A stretch of 10,923 nucleotides of DNA from Planctomycetota bacterium (GTDB taxonomy: Bacteria > Planctomycetota > GCA-002687715 > DRQF01), in assembly GCA_024275615.1 (NCBI GenBank), contig JAJRYU010000724.1, positions 1-10,923 of the forward strand, written 5' to 3'. A model generated the notes under the pieces. That model was given only the letters and a program-made list of their open reading frames with translations. It searched no databases and was not told the origin of the DNA. Of this stretch, positions 1-6,888 are shown piece by piece; position 1 is the first letter of the stretch, and each line of letters opens with the position of its first letter. The translations under genes were made by a program, and so were the position numbers.

Positions 1-2814
1 CCAACGAACATCGGTTTTGCCGCCACACTCTTGGGGTCTGGCATAGTCTGTGAATTGTTCGGTGACTGTGCTGCGAAAAAGGCCCACGGCTGCCGACTGG
101 TTGCGATCAACGTAATTCTCGTGGGGACCGCGGCCAAAGTAGGTGAGGTCCTCGAAACCTGAAGGCAGAATCACGCGAACACCGATACGCGGAACGCTTG
201 GCAAGGAGCCATGAGGCGTGATCAAGTGATGCACAATCATGCTGCCGTCGGCTCTGACGTCATAGGTTGTCTTGACGTGAATGCCAACTCCCTGGTTGCC
301 CACAAGATTGCCTTCTTTGGTCAAGACCATCCTCGGCTCCTCGGCAATGAAATCAACACGCCAACCTGACTTTCGAATGTTGAGGCCTGCGAGGCCCAGG
401 GACTCGAAAGACCTCCGCATCCAAACGTCGTTGTCCGTGAACGCGCGGAAAAGAGTCGGACGGATGGGGTCGCCATGTTCGTTAGAGAGAATCTTCTGGT
501 TGTGGAATATCCACTTGTTGAGGGCGCCCGTTTTTTTTCCGAAGGTGATTTCAAAGTCCTCACCTGTGATCTTGATCTCGTCCCCGACAGTTTCGCCATT
601 AATTTTGCTTGTGACCAAGTCCTTGAGGGGAGGTGCAGTCGCAGCCAGGCGGGCTTGCTTCCAAGCAACTTCGTGACCTATCGTTAGTCCCGGGCGGTGG
701 TATTTCTCTTTGAAACTGACACGCAGGAAGCGTTCAGCACCGGGTTTGAGCGGTGTGGTCGGCAAACTCACGGCGATCGTTGAAGTATCATGGGGTTTCG
801 TGTCCGCCAACGCGAACTTTCCGGAAGCAATTTCAACGCCGTCATCGCTGACAACATACGAGCCTGCGAATTCCTCCAACGAACGATAAGCGTAGCCGTT
901 GGTGATCCTGATGATTCCCTTGGCGAGTGCTTTCTTGTCGACTTTGATGTACTGGTAGACCTTTTTCACTTCTCTGAGTTTGGCAGAAACCCGGCGATCA
1001 GGTCCGACGACGCCGTTCATGCAGAAATTGCCATCATTGGGGAAGTCGTCGTAGTCGCCGCCATAGGCCCAATACCAAATCGGTGAGCCATGGCTGTCAA
1101 GCTCACCAGAATACTTGCGCAGGCCTTGGTCGACCCAATCCCAAATGCAACCGCCGATGAGATTGGGATGATCGGCGATCACTTGCCAGTATTCGGCGAG
1201 GTTGCCGATGGCGTTGCCCATGGCGTGGGCATACTCGCACATGAAGAAGGGGCGTTCTGAATTGCTTTCGCCCCGGCGCTTCAGCCACGCCACGGAAGGA
1301 TACATGGAGCTATCGATATCAGCCACGGAGTCCATGCGCTCGTAGTGAATAAGACGAGTGGGGTCGAGAGCACGGGCGGCCTTGGATGTCGCCACAAAGT
1401 TTCGGCCCGGGCCAGCTTCGTTACCTAAGGACCACATGATGATCGAAGGATGATTCTTGTCGCGCTCGATCATCCGTACGGTGCGGTCGACGTGGGCGAG
1501 CTCCCAATTGGCATCGTGCCCAAGGGACGCCTTGCCATATCCCATTCCATGCGACTCAATGTTGGCCTCATCGATGACATAGAGGCCGTATTCGTCGCAA
1601 AGGTCATACCAGCGCGTGTCGTTTGGGTAGTGACTCGTGCGTACCGTGTTGATGTTGTTCTGTTTCATCAACTCAATGTCTTGCTTCATTCGACTCATAG
1701 ACATGGTGCGACCGTGGTCCGGATCATGTTCGTGGCGGTTCACTCCTTTAAGAACCACGGGGGCTCCATTGATGAGCAATTGACGATCCTTGATCTCAAT
1801 GCGGCGGACACCGAATCGAGTCGAAACGCTGTTGAAGGAGACGTGCCCTCCCTCATCTGTGAGAAAAAGAGTTGCTTCCATCAAATGGGGCGTTTCGGCT
1901 GTCCATTTTGCTGGTGAGTTGAGGGTGATAGCCACTTTGACTTCGCGCTCTTCACCGCTTGGTATGGCGGGCACAGTGGCCGTAGCTTCATGCAAGGGTG
2001 TGGTCCATGAATTCCAAGTGGAGAGAACTAGACGTAGTTGTGATGCCGGAGTACGAATCTTGTCCAAGTTGCGAATTTTTGCCGTAACGATAATTTGAGC
2101 ACTCTCATAGTTGTCGTCTAAGTCGCAACGGATGCCAAAGTCTCTTATGTGTAGCGGTTCCTTGCAGAAGAGACTCACTGGGCGGAAGATCCCGCTGAAT
2201 CGCCACATGTCTTGGTCTTCCAAGTAACTGCCGTCACACCAACGATAGACTTCCACCGCCAGTAGATTTTTTCCTGTGGTGACATAGTCTGTGATGTCGA
2301 ACTCCGCCGGCGTCTTGCTGCCCTGGCTGTAGCCTACTTTCTTGCCATTGATCCACAGATAAAAGGCCGAGTAAACGCCGCCAAAGTGGATGAAGATTCT
2401 CTTGCCGTCCCACACCTTGGGCACGTCGAATTGATGGCGATAACTCCCAACGGGGTTGTCAGCATGGTCAATGAAGGGGGGATTTTTCTTGTGCGGATAG
2501 CGAACGTTTGTGTAGATCGGGCGGCCATAACCTTCGAGTTCCCAACACGAGGGCACCGGGATGCTCCTCCAATTGCTGTCGTCGAATCCGGGATCCTCGA
2601 ATCCCTGGGGGCGGTCTGATGGCTTTGGGACCCAATGGAATTTCCAGAATCCAGATATGTCCTTGGTGAGCCCATGCTCAATTCTGGTCGATCCGGCATG
2701 TGGTCTTTCCTTGTTGCGGCCGATGACTTGGGGATTTTCCCAGTCAGGCACCTCTTGAGCGACAAGGATTGGGGCAAGGGCGAAAATTACCAGGAGAAGC
2801 AGGCGGTAGGCCAT
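1..2814 (-). CDS. lacZ: Exported LacZ-type GH2 beta-galactosidase, C-terminus beyond the window
   Basis: The reading frame is open from the ATG at 2814 down to base 1, giving 938 visible residues without a stop. Residues 1 to about 18 form a Sec signal peptide (MAYRLLLLVIFALAPILVA, then QE), so the enzyme is probably periplasmic or secreted, unlike cytoplasmic E. coli LacZ. Domains follow LacZ order: jelly-roll sugar-binding domain (about 40-215), Ig-like domain, TIM barrel (about 335-640) and the start of the small-chain C-terminal domain. Visible motifs are NRHEHD (from N359), DEANIESHG, WSLGNEAG with acid/base E466, and CEYAHAMGN with nucleophile E527. The last visible residues, RPQECGGKTDVRW, match the late part of the small-chain domain, so roughly 80-90 residues are probably missing by comparison with 1024-residue LacZ. 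It should hydrolyse terminal beta-galactosides; other GH2 specificities cannot be excluded. A GAGAG at 2822-2826 is a modest ribosome binding site. An A8 run (531-538) does not break the frame. Confidence 0.93.
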   Translation of the reverse strand, partial: MAYRLLLLVIFALAPILVAQEVPDWENPQVIGRNKERPHAGSTRIEHGLTKDISGFWKFHWVPKPSDRPQGFEDPGFDDSNWRSIPVPSCWELEGYGRPIYTNVRYPHKKNPPFIDHADNPVGSYRHQFDVPKVWDGKRIFIHFGGVYSAFYLWINGKKVGYSQGSKTPAEFDITDYVTTGKNLLAVEVYRWCDGSYLEDQDMWRFSGIFRPVSLFCKEPLHIRDFGIRCDLDDNYESAQIIVTAKIRNLDKIRTPASQLRLVLSTWNSWTTPLHEATATVPAIPSGEEREVKVAITLNSPAKWTAETPHLMEATLFLTDEGGHVSFNSVSTRFGVRRIEIKDRQLLINGAPVVLKGVNRHEHDPDHGRTMSMSRMKQDIELMKQNNINTVRTSHYPNDTRWYDLCDEYGLYVIDEANIESHGMGYGKASLGHDANWELAHVDRTVRMIERDKNHPSIIMWSLGNEAGPGRNFVATSKAARALDPTRLIHYERMDSVADIDSSMYPSVAWLKRRGESNSERPFFMCEYAHAMGNAIGNLAEYWQVIADHPNLIGGCIWDWVDQGLRKYSGELDSHGSPIWYWAYGGDYDDFPNDGNFCMNGVVGPDRRVSAKLREVKKVYQYIKVDKKALAKGIIRITNGYAYRSLEEFAGSYVVSDDGVEIASGKFALADTKPHDTSTIAVSLPTTPLKPGAERFLRVSFKEKYHRPGLTIGHEVAWKQARLAATAPPLKDLVTSKINGETVGDEIKITGEDFEITFGKKTGALNKWIFHNQKILSNEHGDPIRPTLFRAFTDNDVWMRRSFESLGLAGLNIRKSGWRVDFIAEEPRMVLTKEGNLVGNQGVGIHVKTTYDVRADGSMIVHHLITPHGSLPSVPRIGVRVILPSGFEDLTYFGRGPHENYVDRNQSAAVGLFRSTVTEQFTDYARPQECGGKTDVRW

Positions 2815-2833
2815 AGTTTGGTCTCTCTTACCC

Positions 2834-2874
2834 GGAGTCAGTCGAATTCTTGCAGTTCGACTTTGTCTGACTCC
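2834..2874. repeat. Bipartite inverted repeat upstream of the beta-galactosidase
   Basis: Perfect 8-base outer arms GGAGTCAG (2834-2841) and CTGACTCC (2867-2874) enclose 5-base inner arms TCGAA (2842-2846) and TTCGA (2856-2860). The loop is 9 bases (2847-2855) and there is a 6-base bulge on one side only (2861-2866). It lies 20 bases upstream of the minus-strand beta-galactosidase ATG and just left of the rightward promoter at 2881. It could be an operator acting on both genes or a hairpin in the leader of the beta-galactosidase transcript. It is not a usual terminator because no T-run follows on either strand. The symmetry is plain; the role is inferred. Confidence 0.6.
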
Positions 2875-2880
2875 CTACAC

Positions 2881-2909
2881 TTGACGTTCTGCGCTTAACA
2901 ATTCATAAG
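2881..2909 (+). promoter_or_regulatory. Predicted sigma70-like promoter of the M49 peptidase gene
   Basis: TTGACG (2881-2886, five of six consensus bases) is followed after exactly 17 bases by CATAAG (2904-2909, four of six). Transcription would start near 2916 and leave a leader of about 38 bases before the ATG at 2954. A GAGG at 2943-2946 serves as ribosome binding site. Spacing and orientation fit well, but this is a consensus match only. Confidence 0.5.
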
Positions 2910-2953
2910 ACTACTGCGAACTTGGCTCTAAGGTACTTGATCGAGGCATTGAA

Positions 2954-5020
2954 ATGAAGTTGAGAGTGATTCCAGGGATTTTTGTCTTTTGTTTGATGGT
3001 GTCTTGCGCTGGCGTCGAGACGATGTCGGAAGAGATGGCCGCTCAAGCCGCCGCTGAAGCGTCAGCTTTCCAATGGGAAACGGAGCGCTTCGCCGACTTA
3101 AGGGTCTTGCGCTACCAAGTGCCGGGTTTCTCCGAGATGGACCTGCAGTCAAAAAAACTGGTCTACTACCTTTATGAGGCAGCCCTCTGCGGCCGCGAGA
3201 TCATCTACGATCAAAAGTATCGCTACAACATTCCCATCAAACGTACTGTGGAACACATCCTTGCATCGTACCCCGGTGACCGGACCACGGTTGGGTTTGC
3301 CCACCTGGAAACCTATGCCAAACGCATTTGGTTTTCCAACGGTATACACCACCACTACAGCGGCACGAAGTTTGACCCAGGATTTTCGAAAAGCGACTTT
3401 GAATGTTGGGTGAGAAACACACCCGGTCCTTGGCCATTGCGACTGGGGCAGACTCTCAATGATTTCCTGATCGAACTCCTACCAGTGATCTGTGATCCAC
3501 GGGTGGATCCCAAACTCGTCAACAAGAAAAAAGGGACGGACTTGGTCTTGGGGTCGGCAGCGAATTTCTATGATTCTGATCTGACGCAAAAGGAAGTGGA
3601 AGCTTTCTATCGTGAATTGATCGATACCAAGGACACCCGTCCTGTTTCCTGGGGCTTGCAGTCTCGTTTGGAACGTGGCCCCCATGGTCTGCGAGAAAAC
3701 GTCTACAAGATCGACGGGCTCTACGGCTCGGCCATCAAGCGAGTCGTTTTCTGGTTGGAAAAGGCGGCGTGTGCTGCTGAAAGTCCAGCCCAACGCAACT
3801 CTCTCACAAAGCTCGTCAAATTCTATCGCAGTGGCAGCTTGAGAGACTGGGATGATTACAATATTGCTTGGGTCAACGATATTGAATCAGAGATCGATAC
3901 CATCAATGGTTTCATTGAAGTCTACAACGACTCGATGGGCATGCGTGGATCATGGGAGTCTGTTGTCGCTGTGCGCGATATCCTGGCTTCCCGTCGTATT
4001 GCCACAATCGCGGCTTCGGCCCAGTGGTTTGAAGACAACTCTCCTCTCATCGAATCTCACAAGAAGAAGAAGGTGAAAGGTATCAGTGCGCGGGTGATCA
4101 ACGTCATCGTCGAAGGTGGCGATGCTTCCCCCTCAACCCCTATTGGGATTAACCTTCCCAATGCCAACTGGATTCGCGCTGAACATGGATCTAAGTCGGT
4201 GAACTTGGCCAATATTGTCAGTGCCTACTCTCAAGGCGGTGGCTCAAGCTTGAGCGAGTTCGCCTGGTCGCCTGAAGAAATCGCCAGAGCCAAGGCCTAC
4301 GGCGATCTCGCCGACAAGCTGCATACTGACATGCACGAAGTCATTGGGCACGCTTCTGGCCAGATCAATCCCGGTGTAGGCACTCCCAAGGAAACTCTGA
4401 AGAACTATTCTTCAACCTTGGAAGAAGGACGCGCAGACCTCGTTGCTCTCTACTATCTATTAGATCAGAAACTCGTTGATCTGGGTCTTATGCCTTCTCT
4501 TGAAGTCGGCATGGAGTCCTACGACAGCTACATCCGCAATGGCATGATGCTGCAATTGCGTCGCCTCAAGCTTGGTGATGAAATCGAAGAAGATCACATG
4601 CGCAATCGTCAGCTCATCGCCAAGTGGGTTTTCGAGAAAGGCCGCAGCGACAACGTCATCGAAAGAAAGACACGCAACAACAAGACCTTCTTTGTCATCA
4701 ATGACTACAAGAAACTGCGTGGACTCTTCGGTAATTTGCTCAGAGAGCTGCAACGCATCAAGTCGGAAGGCGATTTTGCGGCAGGGCAGAAATTGGTGGA
4801 GGATTACGGCGTTAAGGTCGACCCCGAGCTTCACAAGGAAGTCTTGGCCCGCTACGCCGCCCTCGACATTCCCGCCTATTCTGGTTTCATCAATCCAAAG
4901 TTGGAGGCGATCATGAGCGGCGATGAGATCATCGATGTGGTCATCACCTACCCAATGGATTTCAAGACCCAGATGCTGGAGTATTCGAAGCGCTATTCAT
5001 TCCTGCCTGATTGGAATTAG
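2954..5020 (+). CDS. Dipeptidyl-peptidase III-like zinc peptidase (family M49), putative lipoprotein
   Basis: The 688-residue product has both M49 signature motifs. HEVIGH at 461-466 gives zinc ligands H461 and H466 with catalytic E462, and EEGRAD at 490-495 gives a third ligand, probably E491. The block GINLPNANWIRAEHG (from G398) is another M49 landmark. The 25-residue gap between the second histidine and the ligand glutamate resembles the short spacing of Bacteroides DPP III rather than the about 53 of the human enzyme. Length is near that of the Bacteroides protein (about 675). The N-terminus is hydrophobic and ends LMVSC at C18, a somewhat non-canonical lipobox, so a membrane-anchored lipoprotein outside the cytoplasm is likely. 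M49 enzymes release dipeptides from the N-terminus of short peptides. The start is supported by GAGG 7 bases upstream. The gene diverges from the beta-galactosidase, converges with the symporter unit and appears to be transcribed alone. A link to sugar use is not evident. Confidence 0.92.
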   Translation: MKLRVIPGIFVFCLMVSCAGVETMSEEMAAQAAAEASAFQWETERFADLRVLRYQVPGFSEMDLQSKKLVYYLYEAALCGREIIYDQKYRYNIPIKRTVEHILASYPGDRTTVGFAHLETYAKRIWFSNGIHHHYSGTKFDPGFSKSDFECWVRNTPGPWPLRLGQTLNDFLIELLPVICDPRVDPKLVNKKKGTDLVLGSAANFYDSDLTQKEVEAFYRELIDTKDTRPVSWGLQSRLERGPHGLRENVYKIDGLYGSAIKRVVFWLEKAACAAESPAQRNSLTKLVKFYRSGSLRDWDDYNIAWVNDIESEIDTINGFIEVYNDSMGMRGSWESVVAVRDILASRRIATIAASAQWFEDNSPLIESHKKKKVKGISARVINVIVEGGDASPSTPIGINLPNANWIRAEHGSKSVNLANIVSAYSQGGGSSLSEFAWSPEEIARAKAYGDLADKLHTDMHEVIGHASGQINPGVGTPKETLKNYSSTLEEGRADLVALYYLLDQKLVDLGLMPSLEVGMESYDSYIRNGMMLQLRRLKLGDEIEEDHMRNRQLIAKWVFEKGRSDNVIERKTRNNKTFFVINDYKKLRGLFGNLLRELQRIKSEGDFAAGQKLVEDYGVKVDPELHKEVLARYAALDIPAYSGFINPKLEAIMSGDEIIDVVITYPMDFKTQMLEYSKRYSFLPDWN

Positions 5021-5047
5021 ACTTCGACAAACTTAGTCCGACAGAGG

Positions 5048-5079
5048 GAGCACCTGGCAGAGAACCCAGGTGCTCTTTT
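5048..5079 (+). terminator. Rho-independent terminator between convergent genes
   Basis: A perfect 10-bp stem, GAGCACCTGG (5048-5057) with CCAGGTGCTC (5066-5075), has an 8-base loop and is followed by TTTT (5076-5079). It starts 28 bases after the peptidase stop, so it should end that transcript. The last T of the tract is also the last base of the stop codon of the minus-strand small gene. The same hairpin begins 4 bases after that stop on the other strand, where it has an A-tract in front and no T-run behind, so it would be weaker or only stabilise the 3' end. Confidence 0.8.
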
Positions 5080-5222
5080 CATGACTCGTCTTCATCACGG
5101 AGCCGACGCAGCATGATCTTGACATCGCCGAAGCCACGGACGGCCACGACGATTGAAACCGCGGCAAAGAGAACAACGGCGGTGAAGAACACAACAGTCC
5201 AAAGAAGCGGCCAACCACTCAT
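5079..5222 (-). CDS. 47-residue single-helix membrane protein paired with the symporter
   Basis: A 47-codon frame starts at the ATG 5222-5220 and stops at TGA 5081-5079. Its ATG overlaps the symporter stop as ATGA. A near-ideal ribosome binding site, AGGAG (5234-5230), lies 7 bases upstream inside the end of the symporter gene. The protein has a short N-terminus (MSGWPLLW), one hydrophobic helix at about residues 7-29, then a cytoplasmic-looking tail with the basic patch MLRRLR and the acidic end DEDES. Coupling to an SSS symporter suggests an accessory subunit. SSS transporters with small partners are known, for example the DUF4212 type and YhdT with PanF, but those partners are longer (about 80-90 residues), so this is not clearly one of them. 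It resembles proteins annotated as symporter small accessory protein, from memory and unverified. That it is a real gene is well supported; its function is inferred. Confidence 0.8.
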   Translation of the reverse strand: MSGWPLLWTVVFFTAVVLFAAVSIVVAVRGFGDVKIMLRRLRDEDES

Positions 5223-6766
5223 TCTTCATCTCCTGAAATATCAACTTGAGTGGTCTGATCCGGAAACAGAAGTGAACCAAGCACCATGAGAACCAAAGAA
5301 GCGGCGGTGGCGCTGAGCCCGGCCGTCTCCGCCGCGAGTTTCACGCCGAAGAATTCTTGGACACCTTTGAGACCGATTACGGAACTGCCACCGGCGATCA
5401 ACGCGAGGTAGGCTCCGACTCGGCTCGCACGTGGCCAATACAAACCAAACAAGAGCACCGAGAACGCGCCGGTGAAGTAAATGGCCCCCGTTATGGCCAT
5501 ATAGTCCCACAAGTCTTGACTGAGGGGATACCATAAGCTCCAAACCAAGAGGAACACACCGATGAGCAGGATGAAAAGGCGCGCCACAGTCAGGCGATTC
5601 TTCTCAGTCAGGCGCTCTCCTGCCAAGGGCCCGACGACATCGTGTGCTAGGACCGAAGCCCAACACAGAAGATAGCTATCATGTGTTGACATAAAAGCCG
5701 CCAGCATGCCTGCAGCGATAATGCCAATCACACCCACGGGCAAGAGCTGGCCGAGGAACATCGGCATTGCCGTCATCGATCCAATCGGATGATTGAGTCC
5801 CTCGGTGACGCCGTGCTCATTCCAAAAGAAAGTGAGGGCACAGATTCCCAAGAACGTTGGCACGATGAATCGAATCAGAAATCCGATCGACGACCAAATG
5901 TAGAGTTTCTTGACAACATCCGTGTTCGCCGCAGAGCAAGCCCGCATGACCGCCGTCTGCCAAACGGCACAAGACACAATCCCGGCACTGAAGATCATCC
6001 ACGCGACGTAAGAAATTCCAAAACCTTCACCGTGAAAGGGGTCAAATCCCTTGTCGCCGTAGGCGGCATCGACCGTGTCAATGATGTTCATCCAGCCCAG
6101 GCGATTGATCGCGAAACCGCAAGCTAAGAGCATGCCAAAACTGAGGACACAGAACTGGACGTAGTCGGTAATGACAACAGAAACCATGCCACCGAGAATG
6201 GTGTAGGCCAGCACCAAGACAATGAGCACAGTCATGACGATTTTGACTGAGTTCGGATCCGTCATGCCCGTGAGTCCGGTGACAAATAGCGCTCCTGCCT
6301 TTAGGAAAAGTCCCATGTTGAGTATCCCTGAGACCGCCAACATGATCGCCCCCAAGATCCGAACATCTTGCCCGAAACGGCGACCGTAGAATTCTGGGAT
6401 CGTCAAAACCCGCATACGTCTGAGGGGCACGACGATAAACCCTGTCATGCCAATAACCAAAGTGGCGACACCGGCCACCAAGCCAATGTGAAAAGCGGCG
6501 AATCCACCGGTGAAACCCTTCTGGGCCGCATACATGACCGTAATCAAACCCAGCTCGGAGCCCACCATCGTGGCAATGGCGATGTAGGAATTCAGGGATC
6601 GGCCAGCGACCACATAGTCGCCCATGTTGCCGACGTAGCGGTTCACGTAAATACCAATCGCCAGAGTGGCCAACAGATACACCGCGACGATTCCCCAATC
6701 GAAGGTCGTGAAGTTGCTTACAAGTGTGAGGTCAGTCAGGTTCAATCGATTCTCCGATTCCAACAC
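5219..6766 (-). CDS. SSS-family sodium:solute symporter, likely sugar or sugar-acid uptake
   Basis: The 515-residue, strongly hydrophobic product reads as an SSS (solute:sodium symporter) protein with about 12-14 membrane helices. Landmarks are helix 1 (DWGIVAVYLLATLAIGIYV, about 23-41), GDYVVAGRSL (49-58), the VGSELG region (68-73), LTIPEFYGRRFG (121-132), ILGGMVSVVITDYVQF (190-205) and AAFMSTHDSYLL (356-367). S360 and T361 occupy the Na2 sodium-site positions, so sodium coupling is probably kept. The substrate cannot be read from sequence; neighbours suggest a sugar or derivative. The first codon at 6766 is GTG with no visible ribosome binding site. A TTG at 6745-6743 (residue 8) has GGAG (6755-6752) 6 bases upstream and would give 508 residues, so the start is uncertain. 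The gene ends in an ATGA overlap with the small membrane-protein gene, and it diverges from the sugar-catabolic operon. Confidence 0.93.
   Translation of the reverse strand: MLESENRLNLTDLTLVSNFTTFDWGIVAVYLLATLAIGIYVNRYVGNMGDYVVAGRSLNSYIAIATMVGSELGLITVMYAAQKGFTGGFAAFHIGLVAGVATLVIGMTGFIVVPLRRMRVLTIPEFYGRRFGQDVRILGAIMLAVSGILNMGLFLKAGALFVTGLTGMTDPNSVKIVMTVLIVLVLAYTILGGMVSVVITDYVQFCVLSFGMLLACGFAINRLGWMNIIDTVDAAYGDKGFDPFHGEGFGISYVAWMIFSAGIVSCAVWQTAVMRACSAANTDVVKKLYIWSSIGFLIRFIVPTFLGICALTFFWNEHGVTEGLNHPIGSMTAMPMFLGQLLPVGVIGIIAAGMLAAFMSTHDSYLLCWASVLAHDVVGPLAGERLTEKNRLTVARLFILLIGVFLLVWSLWYPLSQDLWDYMAITGAIYFTGAFSVLLFGLYWPRASRVGAYLALIAGGSSVIGLKGVQEFFGVKLAAETAGLSATAASLVLMVLGSLLFPDQTTQVDISGDEE
5230..5234 (-). 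promoter_or_regulatory. Strong ribosome binding site of the 47-codon gene
   Basis: On the minus strand AGGAG lies 7 bases before the ATG at 5222. It sits within the last codons of the symporter gene, which end in GGA GAT GAA GAA TGA. It is the clearest Shine-Dalgarno site in the window and is the main reason for accepting the tiny gene as translated. Together with the ATGA overlap it points to coupled translation. Confidence 0.75.
6752..6755 (-). promoter_or_regulatory. Ribosome binding site favouring a TTG start for the symporter
   Basis: On the minus strand GGAG (6755-6752) is followed after 6 bases by TTG at 6745-6743, in frame with the symporter. The GTG at 6766 has only an AT-rich leader without a recognisable site. 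If TTG is used, the paired GATTC elements at 6748-6760 fall in the untranslated leader instead of the coding region. This is an inference from spacing only. Confidence 0.4.
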
Positions 6767-6805
6767 AAAAACTGAATCTAACGATTCACGCCCTGTGTCA
6801 GGTCA

Positions 6806-6825
6806 ATTATGATCGTGCCCATAAT
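6806..6825. promoter_or_regulatory. Facing CATAAT boxes, possible divergent -10 elements
   Basis: ATTATG (6806-6811) and CATAAT (6820-6825) form a 6-base inverted repeat with an 8-base spacer, so each strand carries CATAAT, five of six bases of the -10 consensus. Starts would fall near 6799 on the minus strand and near 6832 on the plus strand, giving short leaders to both divergent genes. No convincing -35 box is seen for either, so this remains tentative. The repeat might instead be a regulator site. Confidence 0.3.
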
Positions 6826-6888
6826 ACACGAATCCGATTCTTGTGCGCCGGGGTCCTGATGGCCCTTATCGCTCTAAATTGAGAAACC

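Larger units (their letters stand above)
6748..6840. promoter_or_regulatory. Cluster of six GATTC/GAATC elements, putative operator region
   Basis: Six copies of GATTC or its complement GAATC lie within 93 bases: GATTC at 6748, 6756, 6783 and 6836, GAATC at 6774 and 6830. All four GATTC copies are preceded by C (CGATTC). They form three pairs: a direct pair 8 bases apart (6748/6756), an inverted pair with a 4-base spacer (6774-6787) and an inverted pair with a 1-base spacer, GAATCCGATTC (6830-6840). Placement between the divergent symporter and isomerase genes suggests binding sites for a regulator of both operons. The regulator is not in the window. Every copy also fits the GANTC methylation motif. 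Confidence 0.45.

Noticed and set aside
531..538. Run of eight T (A8 on the coding strand) in the beta-galactosidase, a possible frameshift
   Set aside because: The protein reads FGKKTGALNKW in the same frame before and after the run and matches the start of the LacZ small-chain domain, so the gene is intact here.
1450..1917. 155-codon plus-strand frame lying opposite the beta-galactosidase
   Set aside because: It is antisense to conserved LacZ sequence (NRHEHD, DEANIE, WSLGNE), has no family features, and is explained as a shadow of the coding strand.
5227..5229. An ATG just upstream of the 47-codon gene as its start
   Set aside because: It is out of frame with the small gene and lies directly against the AGGAG site, leaving no spacing.
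6078..6698. 206-codon minus-strand frame overlapping the symporter in another phase
   Set aside because: The overlapping symporter frame encodes the conserved SSS motifs; this frame is rich in R, H, G and C with no membrane pattern, typical of an out-of-phase reading.
6841..6870. TTGTGC (6841) as -35 box for the isomerase operon
   Set aside because: The -10 positions at 17-18 bases spacing (CCTTAT or CTTATC) match the consensus poorly.
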